From contig NZ_JAUSTY010000015.1 in NCBI RefSeq assembly GCF_030813115.1, forward strand, positions 59,829 to 123,828: a stretch of DNA of 64,000 nucleotides, written 5' to 3'. The stretch comes from Bacillus horti (lineage in GTDB: Bacteria; Bacillota; Bacilli; Caldalkalibacillales; JCM-10596). A program made the position numbers and the translations under genes. How positions within the stretch are numbered: the stretch's first letter is position 1; each line of letters begins with the position of its first letter. Of the stretch, positions 55,801-64,000 are shown in pieces. A model generated the notes under the pieces. The model was not told the origin of the DNA. It searched no databases and saw only the letters and a list, made by a program, of their open reading frames with translations.

Positions 55801-56353
55801 CCATTCTAAGGGATGGCTTGGAGAACAGGCTCTACCTGCTGGTGTGCTGTATTTTCATTTGCATAACCCGATGCTCAGTAGGAAAACGCTATTACCTGCA
55901 GAGAAGCTTGAAAAGGAGCTCTACCGACAATTCAAAATGAAAGGGCTACTAGTGGCAGATAAGGAAATTGTGCAGCTAATGGATACACAGCTTGAAACAC
56001 AGCATTCAGATGTCATTCCCGTTGGTCTAAAAAAGGACGGGAGCTTCTATAGTCAGTCTAAGGTGGCCAGTCCTGAGGAGTTTACAGAGCTAAGGCATTA
56101 TGTCCGCAAGCAGATGAAGGAAATAGGAACGGAAGTAACGAATGGAAGTATTTCAATTACACCGTTTAAAATGAAGCAGAAAATAGCGTGTACGTTCTGT
56201 CCATACAAATCGGTTTGTCACTATGATCAATCCCTAGAGGAGAACACGTATACACAGCTAAAATCAAAAAGCTCAGCAACAGTCATTGAGGAGATACGAG
56301 CTAGTCTTCAGTCAGTTGATCAAACTGACAAAGAGAGAGGGGAGGAAAAGTAA
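52832..56353 (+). CDS. addB: ATP-dependent helicase/nuclease subunit B (AddB)
   Basis: An 1173-aa subunit of the AddAB recombination helicase-nuclease (functional equivalent of RecBCD). N-terminal Walker A GRAGSGKTTYCVQEI; helicase-like inactive core; C-terminal RecB-type nuclease with VIDFKSSKKDLQLTEL. The four iron-sulfur cysteines are visible: one in YRSCPFSHFASYGLKLKERK and three in CTFCPYKSVCHYD. GTG 52832 has GGGAGGGAG upstream. It overlaps nothing but lies 2 nt before addA, the usual tight pair. Confidence 0.95.
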   Translation: MSIQFVLGRAGSGKTTYCVQEIKQKLLKDPLGKPIIYIVPEQMSYQAEIPLVKDPELNGMIRAQVYSISRLAFRVLSEVGGVTRTHLDQVGITMILRKIIEKRKDELYIYKRSAEQQGFYTQLEQMITEFKRYCIAPEELFQQKHSTEHEQMLKDKLHDLQLIYQDYEQAVLTKYMDSEDFLKLFQERMIQSSYLREAELYMDGFYQFTPQEQLVLEGLFKLAKKVTITLPLDQIYDEQLPNEMDLFYSTAKTYQDIKVLARQAAVKVEQPIMQEVPSRLMQRPSLMHLEAQFDQRPVLEFEGHHLDVQLSAAVNRRAEIEGIARQMIQLVREDNYRWRDLAMFTRNLSIYQDVIATVFHDYDIPVFIDQKKSMLNHPLIELLRSVLEVLLQNWRYEAIFRCIKTDLLSPILSSEEAADWKESCDRLENFVLANGINGTQWTQDEPWKVYESFSLDEEVTETNRRLEAEQELQRLRQMIVQPIIRLKQGLKESKNVRQSCEHIYFFMEELGVYEKLEQWRVDAEQEGRLQDAREHDQVWKGFIHLLEQMVEISGDEPISLELLSKMIETGCEQLKFSTIPPSLDQVMVGSLEVSRLSGVKQGFVLGMNDGMIPARFKEETLMTEEERAQLYEVGLSLAPGLHIQLSEEYFYLYMAMCSASDGLHLSYSLADEEGKALTASSVLQRIKQMFPQLTEKLIAIEAHEVSPMEQKEFVVLPKKSLSILITQLRQWKKGYPIVDFWWDVYNWFVQSSEWSKEARTPLASLFYRNIAHSLSLDASRSLYGEHIQSSVSRMELYRSCPFSHFASYGLKLKERKIFRLEAPDIGQLFHSALKEVDDELRKRRQSWSDLSLTECQLLAKQAVDKIANRLRGNILASNHRNHYIKYKLQQVVERASQVLYEHAKVTQFTPVGMEIGFGPNGSMPALHIPLDNDFSMDVVGRIDRVDQARSSEGLLLRVIDFKSSKKDLQLTELYHGLSLQMLTYLDVLLTHSKGWLGEQALPAGVLYFHLHNPMLSRKTLLPAEKLEKELYRQFKMKGLLVADKEIVQLMDTQLETQHSDVIPVGLKKDGSFYSQSKVASPEEFTELRHYVRKQMKEIGTEVTNGSISITPFKMKQKIACTFCPYKSVCHYDQSLEENTYTQLKSKSSATVIEEIRASLQSVDQTDKERGEEK

Positions 56354-56355
56354 GC

Positions 56356-59300
56356 ATGTCACCTTTTACCCCAATTAAAGATGTGCCCAAGCCCGATGGT
56401 AGTTTATGGACGGATGAACAATGGCAGGCTATATCGGCAAGAGGCAAGCATATATTAGTTGCTGCAGCAGCTGGATCTGGTAAGACGGCTGTTTTAGTAG
56501 AGCGGATGATTCGGCAAATTACTGATGTGGAGCATCCCATTGATGTTGATCGTTTGCTTGTCGTTACTTTTACCAATGCAGCAGCAGCAGAAATGAAAAA
56601 GAGAATCGGGGAAGCTCTTGAAAAAGAGCTTAGTAAAGACCCACATTCCCTTTATTTAAAGAGGCAATTAACATTGCTAAATCAAGCGTCTATTTCAACT
56701 CTCCATTCCTTTTGTTTAGATGTTCTTCGATCCTACTATTTTCAGCTAGATATTGATCCTAAATTTCGTCTGGCTGAGGATACGGAGATTGTTTTGATTA
56801 AAGAAGAGGTTTTAGAAGAGCTGTTTGAGGAGAGATATAGTCGAACAGACGATGAGCAATTCTTTAAGCTTGTAGATAGCTTTAGCTCGGATCGCAGTGA
56901 TCAGGACCTGCAGGCGCTTGTGTTACAGCTCTATGAGTTTAGTAGGAGTCACCCGTTTCCGTATGAGTGGTTAAAAGAACTCATTTCTTATACAGACAAA
57001 GATCGAGTGGAAAAATGGACGTCTGAGATTCTTTCTCTTATACGACAGGAGCTTAGGGGCTTATTAAATGATTTAGAGAGAGCCTTTATGATGACTCAAG
57101 CACCAGATGGGCCAGGAGCCTACGGTACCAATATTGAAGAAGACTTACAGGTGATTCATTCCGCACTAAACGCCTGTCAGCATTCTTGGGAAGATGCTTT
57201 TGAAGCGTTTAATCAGCTTAGCTTTGGACGCTTAAAAAGTATAAAGAGCGATGAGGTGAACGCTCATCTGCAACTTTTGGTTAAGGAAATTAGAGATCGA
57301 TGTAAGAAGACTTTTACAAGTATAAAAGAAGAGTATTTTCAACGAAGTCTAGAGGAAATGAGGCAGGACTTATCTCAGATGGAGCCTGTTCTTGGAGCTT
57401 TGGTGGAGCTAGTTATTGAGTTTGAGCAACTCTTCTCATCGACAAAGCGAAGTAAGGCGATGATGGATTTCTCTGACTTAGAGCATGGCTGTTTAGCGAT
57501 TCTGATGGAGGAGGGCTCAACACTTGATGAGCTGCGCCCTTCAGAGGTCGCTTTACGCTATAAGCAAAAGTTCAGTGAGATTTTAGTTGATGAGTATCAG
57601 GATACGAATTTAGTACAGGAATCCATATTGAAGCTCATAAGTGTGGATGAAGCTGATCATGGAAATGTTTTTATGGTTGGTGATGTAAAGCAAAGTATCT
57701 ATCGCTTTAGGATGGCTGAGCCTACGTTGTTTTTGGAAAAATATAAGCATTTTGCGTCTATTACTTTTTCCTATCATGGCGAGTCTAGCCACGGTGGATT
57801 AGAAAGCAAGGTAGGATATGAAGGGCTATCTCGTTCAAATGTTCCTACAGATGAAACATCAGGATGGAAAATCGATTTAGCGCGTAATTTTCGCAGCCGA
57901 GCTCAAGTGCTAGATGGAACGAACTATTTGTTTAAGCAAATTATGAATGAACAGGTCGGAGAAATTGAGTATGACGAGGATGCTGCTTTAAAGCTTGGAG
58001 CTTCCTATCCCGAAGAGGAACTTCCTATTGAGCTAGCACTAATTGAACGAGATACGGCATTAGCTGATGAAAGTGCTGGTGACGAGAATGGCTATGAAGG
58101 CTGGAATGGACAGGACGGCGACGAGCAAGATGATGAGGAAACCGGTTCTTTTGAACCACATGTAGATGAGGCAGAGCTGGAGGCTGTTCAGCTAGAAGCT
58201 CGGTACATGGCAGGCAAAATAAAAGAATTGATTGGAACGAAACCAGAAAATGCCTTTCAAGTCTATGATCCCAAGCACAAGCTCTACCGTCCAATTCGAT
58301 ATAAGGATATTGTGGTCTTACTTCGTGCATCCTCAGTATGGGCACCAGCTATATTAGAGGAATTTAAACAGCAAGGTATCCCGGGCTATGCTGAGCTAAC
58401 AACAGGCTATTTTGAAGCAACTGAAGTAGCTATCATGGTTTCTTTACTTAAGATTATAGACAATCCCTATCAGGATATTCCCTTGGCGAGTGTTCTTCGT
58501 TCTCCTATCGTTGGGTTGCAAGGAGAAGAGCTGGCAAGGGTTCGAGTAGCGGATAAGAAAGGTAGCTTTTTCGATGCGGTTCGTACATTTTTGGAGCAGA
58601 ATAAGCCCCAAGTTGAGAATGATAGTGATCAGGCTGAGGAGTATGCTAATACTCAATCTGAAAAGCAATCGCAAGCTTCAGACCTACAGCTGTATGATAA
58701 GCTCACCGACTTCACTCAAAAGCTCAAACGCTGGAGAGGTCGAGCTAGACATGGTTCTCTAGCTGATTTTATTTGGCAGCTTTACCAGGATACAGGCTAC
58801 TATGATTTCGTAGGTGGCATGCCTGGCGGAAATCAGCGACAAGCGAATCTAAGAGCTCTATATGATCGAGCTAGACAATATGAATCTACATCCTTCCGAG
58901 GACTTTTCCGCTTTTTGCGTTTCGTTGAAAGGATGCAGGATCGGGGTAGTGATTTAGGAACAGCTAGAGCATTAAGTGAGCAAGAGGACGTTGTTCGAAT
59001 AATGACCATTCACAAAAGTAAGGGATTAGAATTTCCTGTTGTGTTTGTGGCAGGCTTAGGAAAAATGTTTAATCAATCAGATAGCAAGAAAAAGCTATTG
59101 CTTCATAAAGAGCTTGGCTTGGGTAGTAAATTTATAGATATAGACAAAAGAATCAGTTACCCTACTTTACCTTATCAACTCATCAAGCTTAAAATGCAGC
59201 AGGAGCTTCTTGCAGAAGAGATGCGTGTGTTATACGTTGCCTTAACGAGAGCTAAAGAAAAACTCTATTTGCTAGGATCACTTAGAGATGTTAGAAAAAA

Positions 59301-60408
59301 GGTTGCACAATGGGCACAGCAGCTAGAAACGGATGGTTGGACACTTCCTGATGCGTTACGCTCAAAGGCAAAGACTTTTTTAGATTGGATTGGACCAGCA
59401 GTGATTAGACATAAAGGAGCACGTCCAGTCCTTGCTCTGGTGGAGGATGCAATGCAGGGGATTCAGGAGATTCATTCCTATAGTGATTCCGATTCCAATC
59501 TCCCATGGTTAAATGATCAATCTCAGTGGAGAATTGAAGTGGTTTCCCCTTATCATTTGGTGGCTGGAAAGGGGCTGCTTCAGGAGTTGGATCAAATGAA
59601 GCTCCAAGCTCTTGCCAATAAAGAAGCCCTTGTTAGAGGAGCTACTGATTTACAGCAGGAAGTTGCAAAGAAGCTTGAATGGTCGTATCCATTTCTGCAT
59701 GCAACAGTAACAAAATCTAAGCAATCTGTTACAGAGCTGAAGAAGCATTATCAATGGCTGTTAGAGAATCAAGAGGTTCATCACAGCTTACAGGAATCAC
59801 GGGAAACGGAAGCCTACTTAAAACCAGTGAAGCCTGATAGACCAAATTTTATGCAGGACCGTACGTTAACCTCTGCTGAGCGAGGGACGGCCATGCATAC
59901 GGTTATGCAGCATATTGAATTAGGTAAGCTTCACACGGAGGATGAGCTTTCTTCCTTTATTGAACAGCTTGTAGTACAGGAAAAGCTGACGAAGCATGAA
60001 GCTGAAAGTGTTTCTTTGAAACAGCTTATGACATTTATACACAGTGATTTAAACCTTCTAATTGGGCAAGCAGATTACCTACAGCGGGAGGTCCCATTTA
60101 CGATTTCTGTACCAGCTGTCAATATCTATACGGAGTGGACACAGGATCAAGAAGAGAGAATAATCATCCAAGGTATTATTGATATTGTTTGTAAAGTAGA
60201 AGGCAAATGGATGATTCTTGATTATAAAACCGATCGCATTTCAGATCGTTACAAAGATGGCTTTAATGAGGCTAAGTCTGTTTTGCAGGAACGGTATGGG
60301 ACACAGATTGAACTGTATGCTCAGGCTATAGAGGAAATTTGGAAGGTTTCAGTAGATAGAAAGCTACTTTACTTCTTCGATGGAGGACATGTACTAGAGG
60401 TAGATTAA
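56356..60408 (+). CDS. addA: ATP-dependent helicase/nuclease subunit A (AddA)
   Basis: A 1350-aa UvrD-like 3'-5' helicase and nuclease. Walker A AAAGSGKTAVLVERM (about residues 33-47), VTFTNAAAAEMKKRI, VDEYQDTNLVQESIL, MVGDVKQSIYRFRMAEP, LARNFRSRAQVL, TIHKSKGLEFPVVFVAGL, ALTRAKEKLYLLG, and the nuclease core MILDYKTDRIS near the C-terminus. It is about 120 residues longer than B. subtilis AddA. The extra length lies in hydrophilic insertions at about 475-505, 563-605 (very acidic) and 753-775. ATG 56356 lies 2 nt after addB. Confidence 0.95.
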   Translation: MSPFTPIKDVPKPDGSLWTDEQWQAISARGKHILVAAAAGSGKTAVLVERMIRQITDVEHPIDVDRLLVVTFTNAAAAEMKKRIGEALEKELSKDPHSLYLKRQLTLLNQASISTLHSFCLDVLRSYYFQLDIDPKFRLAEDTEIVLIKEEVLEELFEERYSRTDDEQFFKLVDSFSSDRSDQDLQALVLQLYEFSRSHPFPYEWLKELISYTDKDRVEKWTSEILSLIRQELRGLLNDLERAFMMTQAPDGPGAYGTNIEEDLQVIHSALNACQHSWEDAFEAFNQLSFGRLKSIKSDEVNAHLQLLVKEIRDRCKKTFTSIKEEYFQRSLEEMRQDLSQMEPVLGALVELVIEFEQLFSSTKRSKAMMDFSDLEHGCLAILMEEGSTLDELRPSEVALRYKQKFSEILVDEYQDTNLVQESILKLISVDEADHGNVFMVGDVKQSIYRFRMAEPTLFLEKYKHFASITFSYHGESSHGGLESKVGYEGLSRSNVPTDETSGWKIDLARNFRSRAQVLDGTNYLFKQIMNEQVGEIEYDEDAALKLGASYPEEELPIELALIERDTALADESAGDENGYEGWNGQDGDEQDDEETGSFEPHVDEAELEAVQLEARYMAGKIKELIGTKPENAFQVYDPKHKLYRPIRYKDIVVLLRASSVWAPAILEEFKQQGIPGYAELTTGYFEATEVAIMVSLLKIIDNPYQDIPLASVLRSPIVGLQGEELARVRVADKKGSFFDAVRTFLEQNKPQVENDSDQAEEYANTQSEKQSQASDLQLYDKLTDFTQKLKRWRGRARHGSLADFIWQLYQDTGYYDFVGGMPGGNQRQANLRALYDRARQYESTSFRGLFRFLRFVERMQDRGSDLGTARALSEQEDVVRIMTIHKSKGLEFPVVFVAGLGKMFNQSDSKKKLLLHKELGLGSKFIDIDKRISYPTLPYQLIKLKMQQELLAEEMRVLYVALTRAKEKLYLLGSLRDVRKKVAQWAQQLETDGWTLPDALRSKAKTFLDWIGPAVIRHKGARPVLALVEDAMQGIQEIHSYSDSDSNLPWLNDQSQWRIEVVSPYHLVAGKGLLQELDQMKLQALANKEALVRGATDLQQEVAKKLEWSYPFLHATVTKSKQSVTELKKHYQWLLENQEVHHSLQESRETEAYLKPVKPDRPNFMQDRTLTSAERGTAMHTVMQHIELGKLHTEDELSSFIEQLVVQEKLTKHEAESVSLKQLMTFIHSDLNLLIGQADYLQREVPFTISVPAVNIYTEWTQDQEERIIIQGIIDIVCKVEGKWMILDYKTDRISDRYKDGFNEAKSVLQERYGTQIELYAQAIEEIWKVSVDRKLLYFFDGGHVLEVD

Positions 60409-60412
60409 TAGG

Positions 60413-60455
60413 GCTGTCCAACAAGTAGAGTTTTCTACTTAGGACAGCTTTCTTT
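60413..60455 (+). terminator. Terminator after addA
   Basis: GCTGTCC (60413)/GGACAGC (60442) with an inner AGTAGA/TCTACT pairing, followed by TTTCTTTG. Confidence 0.85.
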
Positions 60456-60644
60456 GTTTGCTTTGACTGTAAAGGATAGTATAACTTTTAGAGAGTAATT
60501 AAGAGAGTAATTATAGACTGATTTGACCTTTTACGGACATAGGGTTGCTTAGAAAAGGCTTGAAACCTGCTTAATAAGATAACGTAATAAAAAGAGGATA
60601 AATTGATGGTATTTATTACTTATTATTAAGAGGGGGGAAAACAA

Positions 60645-60947
60645 ATGGGTAGTTTCATTCTAGCTATTATATTTTTTACTCCTTTATATTGCTTAATTTT
60701 GTGGGCTTACTTTAGTCCAGAGGAAAGTATGCTATTTGGACAAAGATGGGTGTACAAAGAAGAACCAGAGTTTTCTCCTAAAGCTATTCGACATACAAAA
60801 TTCACATCACTTATGGCTTTGATTGGAATACCCATTTTTGTAGTAGATATTCTTCTAAGATCAAACCTTCTTAAAATAGGTTTAGCTATATTATTATTTG
60901 TGTATCTGATTGGGATCTTTAGAATCATAACAGATGATAAAGAATAA
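60645..60947 (+). CDS. Small membrane protein of unknown function
   Basis: A 100-aa protein with about three hydrophobic helices (residues about 3-22, 51-68, 74-94). Between the first two is a conserved-looking loop, FSPEESMLFGQRWVYKEEPE followed by FSPKAIRHTKF. The form W-x-YKEEPE-x-S is one I associate with uncharacterised Bacillus membrane proteins. An AAGAGGGGGGAAAAC site lies before the ATG. It is a single gene with a hairpin terminator downstream. No function can be assigned. Confidence 0.72.
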   Translation: MGSFILAIIFFTPLYCLILWAYFSPEESMLFGQRWVYKEEPEFSPKAIRHTKFTSLMALIGIPIFVVDILLRSNLLKIGLAILLFVYLIGIFRIITDDKE

Positions 60948-61023
60948 TAGACAATTGTTTAATAAAAACTATTGATCAAAGGCTGATTGAGAGTCAATTT
61001 TTTGAAAAAGTATGATAAGAGTG

Positions 61024-61059
61024 AAGCAACTTCAAAATGGAGTTGCTTTTAATTTTTTT
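61024..61059 (+). terminator. Terminator after the small membrane protein gene
   Basis: AAGCAACT and AGTTGCTT, 8 bp, with TTTTAATTTTTTTA after the stem. Confidence 0.8.
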
Positions 61060-61206
61060 AATAAATTTCTCAACTTTAAAATCTTATAGGTTTTTACAAA
61101 ATCAGATCTAAAAGAATGTAAAGGAGATAAAAAGAACATAAACGATCATAAAAGTGTACAAAGGATCAATATAAGTGTATAATGATGGCATTGAGGAGCT
61201 GATTCT

Positions 61207-61968
61207 TTGTTTGCTGAGGAACGGAAGGAGAAAATTAAAAAGCTGATCATCACCCAGGGAAGAGTAGAGGTCAAGGAGTTAGCTGACCAGCTAAAATCCT
61301 CTATTCATACGATCCGTAGAGATTTATCTGCATTAGAAGAAGAAGGTGTTCTAAGTAGAACACACGGTGGGGCGGTTCTGACGAACAAAGTAAGGATGCC
61401 TGTGTTAAAGCCTGAAGCACGCTATACGGAAGGGACAGAGCATCAGCACGCTATTGCACGTAAAGCAGCTAGCGTAATTAATGCTGGGTCTACCATTTAT
61501 ATTGGTGGATCTAGTACTGAACGTGTGATGCTTCAATATCTTCCTGAGCTTGCCAATGTAACGGTTGTTACAAATTCATTAGAAATTGCCGTAGGGCTTC
61601 GGGGTAAGGAAGGGTATGTGAGCTATCTAACAGGTGGACAGATTTCTACCTCTGGAAACTTTACTGATAGCTTAGCTTTGGACTTTCTAAGCTCTTTAAA
61701 CATTGACCTTGCTTTTATTGTAGGAAGTGGTTTAACTGCGAAGGATGGATTAACTACTTCTGATCCCAATATTGCCTTATTTCAAAGGAAGGTCCTTGAA
61801 TCAGCAGATAGAAGCATCTGCTTAGCAAACCACTATAAAGTAGGGACGAAGAAATTCTCACAGATTGCCAAGCTAACAGCCTTAGGTCATATCATTACAG
61901 ACTCTCTAAGCTCTGAAAATGAGCTCGAACAAATTAGAAATCAAGGGGTTTCAATAGAGATAGCTTAG
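61207..61968 (+). CDS. DeoR/GlpR-family transcriptional regulator
   Basis: A 253-aa sugar-metabolism type repressor. N-terminal winged helix: ERKEKIKKLIITQGRVEVKE, LADQLKSSIHTIRRDLSALE (recognition helix TIRRDL is the family signature) and the THGGAVL wing. The C-terminal DeoR sensor domain has STIYIGGSSTERVML, TVVTNSLEIA, and GSGLTAKDGLTTSDP. Family members bind phosphosugars. TTG 61207 is the start, 9 nt after GAGGAG. TATAAT near 61180 may be its -10. It has no sugar gene next to it in this window, so its target is unknown. Confidence 0.9.
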   Translation: MFAEERKEKIKKLIITQGRVEVKELADQLKSSIHTIRRDLSALEEEGVLSRTHGGAVLTNKVRMPVLKPEARYTEGTEHQHAIARKAASVINAGSTIYIGGSSTERVMLQYLPELANVTVVTNSLEIAVGLRGKEGYVSYLTGGQISTSGNFTDSLALDFLSSLNIDLAFIVGSGLTAKDGLTTSDPNIALFQRKVLESADRSICLANHYKVGTKKFSQIAKLTALGHIITDSLSSENELEQIRNQGVSIEIA

Positions 61969-62059
61969 CATGCTGGAGAGTGATCTTAGAATGATTTATG
62001 GAAGAGAACAAAAAAATACTACATAGGAAGTTTATAAAAGTAATTAGGAGGTGCTCAAG

Positions 62060-62473
62060 GTGAATATTAACCATATAACTTTTTCAGTGTCTGACTTAGA
62101 GAGATCTATTGAATTCTACAAAAATGTTTTGGGAGCAAAGCTACTTGTACATGGCACAGCTTTAGCTTATTTTGATCTAGGTGGAGTATGGCTAGCTTTA
62201 AATGTTGAAAAAAATATACCTAGAAATGATATACATCATTCCTATACGCACATGGCCTTTTCAGCTACAGAAGCTGAGCTGGAACAGTTAGAGCAAAAGC
62301 TAAAAAGCTTTAAGGTTGATGTGTTGACGGGGAGAAGTAGAGATAAACGAGAAGGACTATCTCTTTATTTTGCTGATCCTGATGGGCATAAGTTTGAATT
62401 CCATACAGGAAGCTTAGAAAAACGTATTCAATTCTATAAAGATCAAAATAGAGACATGCAGTTTTATGAATAA
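62060..62473 (+). CDS. fosB: FosB-like metallothiol transferase (fosfomycin resistance)
   Basis: A 137-aa vicinal-oxygen-chelate fold protein. It matches FosB in order: INHITFSVSDLERSIEFYKN, ALAYFDLGGVWLALN, IPRNDIHHSYTHMAFS, YFADPDGHKFEFHTGSL, IQFYK and MQFYE. Metal ligands are the His in INHITFSV, the His in SYTHMAFS and the Glu in KFEFHTG. FosB adds bacillithiol (or cysteine) to fosfomycin using Mg or Mn. The start is GTG 62060, 8 nt after AGGAGG (62046-62051). GTG 62051 overlaps that site. Confidence 0.9.
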   Translation: MNINHITFSVSDLERSIEFYKNVLGAKLLVHGTALAYFDLGGVWLALNVEKNIPRNDIHHSYTHMAFSATEAELEQLEQKLKSFKVDVLTGRSRDKREGLSLYFADPDGHKFEFHTGSLEKRIQFYKDQNRDMQFYE

Positions 62474-62779
62474 ATCGATGGTTTTGGGTTTACGCTAGGT
62501 GATTTATCCCAAATTGTTTGCTAAGAAACTTTTTCAAGCAATCACACGAACCATTATTGTGATCCTTTTCACGCACTTGCGAACTACCTGCTTTATGGAG
62601 AAGCTGGATTTCGGGCCTCAAATAAGGTACACCTTCATGCATGAAATATGGTGTTGCCAACAATCTCTGCTCTGATTGAGTTGTGTCAATCGTTTATCTA
62701 AGGAGTTTAAGTGTTTATTAAAGCTCCACAGAATGGTTCGCAGTAGGATAAAGGAAATGACAATAGGAAAGCCCAAATA
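62474..62779. other. Intergenic region without a recognised gene
   Basis: About 300 nt after fosB. Several frames carry short protein-like runs, but all are broken by stops within about 40 codons and none has a clear ribosome site. It could be decayed sequence from the insertion seen to the right. Confidence 0.4.
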
Positions 62780-62818
62780 AACACCCCATCCAAAACATTC
62801 ATTTAAGATGGGGTGTTA
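62780..62818. terminator. Terminator between fosB and the DinB-like gene
   Basis: AACACCCCATC (62780-62790) and GATGGGGTGTT (62807-62817) form a perfect 11-bp stem. It lies between convergent genes and may serve both, although T runs are short. Confidence 0.65.
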
Positions 62819-62872
62819 TGATTTTTAATGTTATCGGGCAGGTATGAACCATACAAGTTGGTCAAAAAAGAA

Positions 62873-63382
62873 CTAGCTTAAGTACCGCTTTCTTATGACC
62901 TCAACGTGATGAAGTTCATGTCCAGCACAGCCGTAAGCGATGGCACGCACCGTTATGCTTGTGTTGTTGGCTATGCCCGAGCGGGACCACGCCTCTGCCG
63001 GCAACCCGCGCAGAAGCGTGATCGTCGCTTTCCGTACAGCCCGGTAGTCCTCTGCCAATTGCGCGATTGTCCACTTTTCGAAAGGAGGTATGAACAATTC
63101 CTGTTCGAAACTGGTCAGAGGTGTCTGGTCCCCTCTTGAAAATCGGAGCAGGCGGTAGGTCATAACGCGTTCACTATCTACGATATGGCCAACGACTTCT
63201 TTCAGCGACCACTTTCCTTCGGCATACCGATAGGATCCCTGGTTTTCGGTCAAAGAGGCCAGCAGTTCAGTCATTTGCTTTTCCTGAGCGAGTAGAATGT
63301 CGATGATGTTGCCTTCCGGCGCCAACCGGATATACTCGCCAGCGTCCCCGGCGTATTCTTCTTCTGACGGTCTTTGGTTCAT
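62873..63382 (-). CDS. DinB-like (YfiT/DUF664-type) protein
   Basis: A 169-aa four-helix-bundle protein of the DinB superfamily. Metal-site histidines are visible: VVGHIVDSERVMTYRLLRFS (first His) and CAGHELHHVEVIRKRYL (two more near the C-terminus). KWSLKEVVGHI is a typical family motif. Some members are bacillithiol- or mycothiol-dependent transferases, which would fit a bacillithiol user with FosB next door, but no substrate is known. The gene is visibly richer in G and C than its neighbours, with CG-rich codons, which suggests acquisition by transfer. Confidence 0.87.
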   Translation of the reverse strand: MNQRPSEEEYAGDAGEYIRLAPEGNIIDILLAQEKQMTELLASLTENQGSYRYAEGKWSLKEVVGHIVDSERVMTYRLLRFSRGDQTPLTSFEQELFIPPFEKWTIAQLAEDYRAVRKATITLLRGLPAEAWSRSGIANNTSITVRAIAYGCAGHELHHVEVIRKRYLS

Positions 63383-63470
63383 GAGTGATCCCCACCCTCT
63401 GTGTGATAATAAAAATTATATCACTCAATTAGTTTACTGTCGATCGATCGCGATTTTGTAAACAAAATGA

Positions 63471-63725
63471 GCGCTTCCGGATTTGACCTTGTTTACTTAT
63501 GCCAATAGTCGGATTGAAGAATTGGACACAAAGCGGCAATCGCTAACGAAAGCACTTGCCGATATGAGCGACGAAGCGGTTTCACTGGAACACATAAAAC
63601 GCATTTCTGGCTGTCTTCATAATTGGGATAGCATTGATTTTGAGGACAGACGACTTGTTGCGGATGGGCTTATCTCTGCCATCAGAGCCACAAGAGAAAG
63701 TGTCCAGATTGAATGGAAGATATGA
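63471..63725 (+). pseudogene. Large serine recombinase, C-terminal remnant
   Basis: An open frame from 63471 (stop at 63468) to TGA 63725 encodes NSRIEELDTKRQSLTKALAD, then AVSLEHIKRI, WDSIDFEDRRLVADGLISAI and VQIEWKI. This is the coiled-coil and very C-terminal tail of serine site-specific recombinases found on integrative elements and SCC-like islands. The catalytic resolvase domain is absent, and the first homologous residue follows directly on non-homologous sequence. It is therefore a truncated remnant. It adjoins the GC-rich DinB-like gene. Confidence 0.8.
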
Positions 63726-63815
63726 CTCGTTTTTTCATATCATTAAATTATGCAGTTTGTTGTACATTGTCAAGTGATGTAAATGTCCGTTAGAAGTGGA
63801 AGCTAGAAAAAAGAA

Positions 63816-63858
63816 GCTATCCCTTACAAAAAAATCTACTTGTGGGATAGCCTCCTTG
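63816..63858 (-). terminator. Hairpin with T run on the minus strand
   Basis: GCTATCCC (63816-63823) and GGGATAGC (63844-63851) with inner ACAA/TTGT pairing. On the minus strand the stem is followed by TTCTTTTTTC, so it would stop leftward transcription from beyond the window. Confidence 0.6.
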
Positions 63859-64000
63859 ACCTTTTTATACTGAGTTAAATGATTAAACAATATTTTATAT
63901 AATATATCACTAGCGTTGCATTAATTATATTTAAAAATTCATAATACACAAAATGTTTAGATTCATATTGTCCGAGGGACAAAAAAATCCTTTACAATGG

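Noticed and set aside
62906..63139. Plus-strand frame within the DinB-like gene
   Set aside because: GC-rich antisense shadow; DinB family motifs lie on the minus strand.

Overview
The window comes from the chromosome of a low-GC, endospore-forming member of the Bacillales (Bacillaceae or Paenibacillaceae). This rests on AddA/AddB with SbcC/D, strong Shine-Dalgarno sites with frequent GTG and TTG starts, LysM/SleB-type spore or wall hydrolases, KapB, CvfC, FosB, and a loose match to a Bacillus subtilis neighbourhood (bcsA-ypbQ, ypcP, ypdQ, ypgR-like). The genus cannot be fixed from sequence reading alone. Nearly all genes are on the + strand.

Layout. 0-5 kb: end of endonuclease IV, two small conserved proteins, a type III polyketide synthase with its methyltransferase partner, and a DEAD-box helicase. 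5-14.6 kb: an envelope transport operon with ABC ATPase, lipoprotein adaptor, 956-aa FtsX/MacB-like permease, a second ABC ATPase carrying an AbrB-like tail, a solute-binding lipoprotein and an 834-aa secreted protein with internal repeats. 14.8-17.7 kb: wall hydrolase, a repeat-rich intergenic region, 5'-3' exonuclease and an RNase H-like protein. 18-30.4 kb: a catabolic island with four M20 metallohydrolases around a complete dipeptide/oligopeptide-type ABC importer, ending in a regulator of unusual architecture. 30.5-33.3 kb: acetyltransferases, a phosphoesterase, a serine hydrolase and a 41-aa membrane protein.

33.35-37.3 kb is a probable antibiotic-resistance block: a Cfr-like 23S rRNA methyltransferase behind a roughly 340-nt leader, then an ArsR-type regulator and an MFS transporter. 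The leader has its own promoter, a three-codon uORF abutting a 100-nt imperfect hairpin, a terminator-like hairpin, and a nine-codon leader peptide whose last codons form the 5' arm of a perfect 13-bp stem. That stem buries the Shine-Dalgarno of the methyltransferase. This is the most striking element of the window.

37.5-47.7 kb holds secreted and envelope proteins, CvfC, KapB, a tRNA hydroxylase (TrhO), an oxidoreductase, a 48-aa Lmo0937-type membrane protein and a phospholipase D-like protein. 47.9-60.4 kb is a recombination-repair block, sbcD-sbcC-addB-addA. 60.6-64 kb has a small membrane protein, a DeoR regulator, a FosB-type fosfomycin thiol transferase, and a GC-richer patch with a DinB-like protein and the tail of a large serine recombinase, which looks like the scar of a mobile element.
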